7,820 nucleotides of DNA, from contig JAUVHQ010000092.1 of the NCBI GenBank assembly GCA_030593185.1, positions 1 through 7,820 on the forward strand. Direction: 5' to 3'. Origin of the DNA: Bacteroidota bacterium (lineage in GTDB: Bacteria; Bacteroidota; Bacteroidia; Bacteroidales; VadinHA17). The translations under genes were made by a program, and so were the position numbers. The notes beneath the pieces are model-generated. The model worked only from the letters and a program-made list of their open reading frames with translations, was not told the origin of the DNA and did not search any database. Below, in pieces: positions 6,225 to 7,820 of this stretch. Numbering within the stretch: the stretch's first letter is position 1; every line of letters begins with the position of its first letter.

Positions 6225-7325
6225 ATGTCAAATTCGAATGTAAATCTTGCATCAATGCTGGTTTTAACAATTAACCCGCGAATACATTTTACTCAGTTTG
6301 GAGTGTACCAGCTGGAGAAACCAATTTTTCTAAAACGGCTAAGACACACTGAAGAAGAGATAAAATCCTTTCAGATAATTACTGATCAGTATGAATATAG
6401 AAAGGAACTGATCATGAAAGAACTTAAAGAGAATGATATTGAAATTGAAAAAATCAGTGTTATTCTTGGTCGGGGCGGTTTAGTCAGACCTGTTAAGGCA
6501 GGTGTTTATGAAGTTAATAAAAAGCTTTTCACAGATCTGAAGAATAATCTTTACGGTGTGGATGCTGTCAATATCGGTGGGTTAATTGCAAATGCTATTG
6601 CCAGTGAAATCAAAGGTGCCAGGGCTTATATCGCTGATCCGGTAACTGTTGACGAACTTAATGATCTGGCACGTGTTGCCGGACACCCGTTGTTTGAACG
6701 CAAATCAGTTTTTCATGCTTTGAATCAGAAGTACGTTGCCCGCAAACATGCAAAATCTCTGGGTTTGAGTGACAATTGCAAAGATCTTAATCTTATAATA
6801 GTGAACCTGGCGCGCGGAATAACAGTAAGCGCTCACAAAAAAGGTAAAGTAGTTGATACTACCCAGGGTTTTGATGGTGATGGTCCGTTTTCACCAGTTG
6901 GAAGTGGAACTTTACCAATGGGAGATATGATAAGGATGTGTTTTAGCGGTAAATATACTGAAGAGGAAATGCATGAAATGATCAGGGGGAAAGGTGGACT
7001 GTTTGCTTATTTTGACAAGTCAAGAAGTCATGAGATTGATTCTTTAATTGAAAATGGTGATGAGAAAGTATTATTTATTGTTGAAGCAATGGCATACCAG
7101 GTTTCAAAGAGTGTGGGGGAAATGTATATGGTGTTTGATGAAAAACCTGATGCAATACTTATTACCGGAAAATTTGCTCATAATAAAGTTATAACAAATT
7201 TTATAACGAAAAGAGTTTCGAAAATTGCTCCGGTCCATATTTATTCGGGGGATGATGTTCTTGAAGCTTTAGCTGAAAATGCATTCAGGGCTTTGAAGGG
7301 CGTAACAGAGATACATGAGTATTGA
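6225..7325 (+). CDS. Butyrate kinase family protein with degenerate active site (predicted pseudokinase)
   Basis: The family (acetate/butyrate kinases, ASKHA fold) moves phosphate between butyryl-phosphate and ADP. The 366-aa length is normal, and family blocks survive: GRGGLVRP (82-89), ADPVTVDEL (137-145), ERKSVFHALNQK (158-169), DGDGPFSP (217-224), SGKYTEEEM (241-249) and GEM (298-300). Most functional residues are changed, from my memory of family sequences. The N-terminal NPGSTSTKI loop reads NPRIHFTQF (17-25), losing both serines and the lysine. The histidine equivalent to acetate kinase H123 is D113. HLGGGIS is NLARGIT (194-200), replacing the H180 equivalent and two loop glycines. The arginine before SGGLP is G226. 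TGG near the C-terminus is TGK (314-316). N17, R83 and D138 remain. The changes are spaced along the chain without indels, so they are not a single frameshift. It is likely inactive as a kinase and perhaps a structural or regulatory partner of a true butyrate kinase elsewhere. It is 65 nt after icmF and no phosphotransbutyrylase gene is present. Confidence 0.9.
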   Translation: MSNSNVNLASMLVLTINPRIHFTQFGVYQLEKPIFLKRLRHTEEEIKSFQIITDQYEYRKELIMKELKENDIEIEKISVILGRGGLVRPVKAGVYEVNKKLFTDLKNNLYGVDAVNIGGLIANAIASEIKGARAYIADPVTVDELNDLARVAGHPLFERKSVFHALNQKYVARKHAKSLGLSDNCKDLNLIIVNLARGITVSAHKKGKVVDTTQGFDGDGPFSPVGSGTLPMGDMIRMCFSGKYTEEEMHEMIRGKGGLFAYFDKSRSHEIDSLIENGDEKVLFIVEAMAYQVSKSVGEMYMVFDEKPDAILITGKFAHNKVITNFITKRVSKIAPVHIYSGDDVLEALAENAFRALKGVTEIHEY

Positions 7326-7399
7326 TAAGCTTGTAACTATTCATTATCTTAGGTTTGGTAGGTCTGAAATAGCTAATCTCATTATGCTTTGTATTATCA

Positions 7400-7434
7400 A
7401 GTCGGCAGTCCACAGTCGGCAATCTGAAGACAGG
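7400..7434. repeat. AGTCGGC heptamer repeat between the converging genes (about 5 units, decaying)
   Basis: Reading in sevens from 7400 gives AGTCGGC, AGTCCAC, AGTCGGC, AATCTGA and AGACAGG. Units 1 and 3 are identical, unit 2 differs at two bases, and the last two have diverged. The array ends one base before the stop codon of the minus-strand four-helix-bundle gene and fills about a third of the 110-nt gap between the converging genes. I found no convincing hairpin plus T-run terminator in this gap for either strand. Confidence 0.7.
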
Positions 7435-7435
7435 A

Positions 7436-7801
7436 CTATTTATACCTTTCAGGATTTTGAATCATGTGATTAAGTAATCGTCCGATTTCTTCAGATCGTT
7501 TATTAAAATCATCAAAAATTTCTTTTGGTACATATTCACAGGCAAGTGCAAAATCAAGCCAAACCTGGGTTTCGGTGTTTTCCATATCTGAATCAGAAAT
7601 TTTGCTTACAAAATGAGCTTCATACAGACGTTTACGATATCCTTCACCGATATTTAAACAAACAGATCTTGAGGATCTTCTTATCTGATTGGTCAATGAG
7701 TAAAGTTCATCTTTAGGAAATTTCTTGCTAACATGATAAATATCCATTGCAAAAGCAAAGGCTTTTTTATATACAGTTAAGTTTCTAAATCCATTTGCCA
7801 T
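7436..7801 (-). CDS. Four-helix-bundle protein, 23S rRNA intervening-sequence (IVP/S23) family
   Basis: A 121-aa, all-helical protein without signal peptide or membrane segment. It shows the hallmarks of the family found in 23S rRNA intervening sequences and, as free-standing genes, in many Bacteroidota. These are FRNLTVYKKAFAFAMDIY at the N-terminus, KKFPKDELYSLTNQIRRSS (26-44), the NIGEGY turn (50-55, NIAEGY in most relatives) and ETQVWLDFA (76-84) in the third helix. The basic QIRRSSRS stretch suggests nucleic-acid contact, and the related Avd protein of diversity-generating retroelements binds reverse transcriptase and RNA. No reverse transcriptase, rRNA or variable repeat is visible here, so its role is unknown. 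It converges on the operon and is unlikely to be functionally tied to it. The ATG at 7801 gives the usual family N-terminus. Only 19 nt of its upstream region lie in the window, so its promoter cannot be judged. Confidence 0.9.
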   Translation of the reverse strand: MANGFRNLTVYKKAFAFAMDIYHVSKKFPKDELYSLTNQIRRSSRSVCLNIGEGYRKRLYEAHFVSKISDSDMENTETQVWLDFALACEYVPKEIFDDFNKRSEEIGRLLNHMIQNPERYK

Positions 7802-7820
7802 TGTGTTATAATTGTTTGAT

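Noticed and set aside
7326..7435. Rho-independent terminator between the converging genes
   Set aside because: Only weak, short pairings such as GATAA/TTATC with a long loop are present, and no strong stem followed by a T-run is seen on either strand.
7525..7716. 63-codon + strand frame opposite the four-helix-bundle gene
   Set aside because: It is a shadow of a gene whose family motifs are clear on the minus strand.

Overview
The window reads as chromosomal DNA of an AT-rich member of the Bacteroidota, probably an anaerobic Bacteroidales or Marinilabiliales relative. This assignment is inferred from gene content, from the lack of Shine-Dalgarno leaders, from a 23S-IVP-type four-helix-bundle gene, and from spacers made of short tandem repeats. 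No rRNA or other taxonomic marker is present.

Positions 1-266 are non-coding and unusually repeat-rich: a purine-rich stretch with GGCAAAA heptamers, a CGTAACN heptamer array, then a 16-bp tandem repeat just upstream of the first gene. Four genes follow on the + strand with gaps of 3, 22 and 65 nt, so they probably form one operon. They are a 3-hydroxyacyl-CoA dehydrogenase with a long C-terminal extension (267-1610), a short-chain acyl-CoA dehydrogenase (1614-2756), a full-length fused isobutyryl-CoA mutase IcmF (2779-6159) and a butyrate-kinase-family protein (6225-7325). Converging on them is a minus-strand four-helix-bundle gene (7436-7801), again next to a heptamer repeat.

The first three genes make chemical sense together. 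IcmF interconverts isobutyryl-CoA and n-butyryl-CoA, the acyl-CoA dehydrogenase interconverts butyryl-CoA and crotonyl-CoA, and the hydroxyacyl-CoA dehydrogenase interconverts 3-hydroxybutyryl-CoA and acetoacetyl-CoA. Enoyl-CoA hydratase, thiolase, electron-transfer flavoprotein and phosphotransbutyrylase are needed for a complete route but are not in the window. The direction (valine/isobutyrate use versus butyrate formation) cannot be read from sequence.

Two things stand out. First, the butyrate-kinase-like protein keeps the family's length and several signature blocks but has lost most phosphate- and nucleotide-binding residues, so it looks like a pseudokinase inside a working acyl-CoA operon. 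Second, four of the five non-coding intervals carry tandem repeats of period seven with unrelated unit sequences. One such array fills the entire spacer before icmF and matches, 20 of 22 positions, an array upstream of the operon, giving direct repeats around the first two genes.
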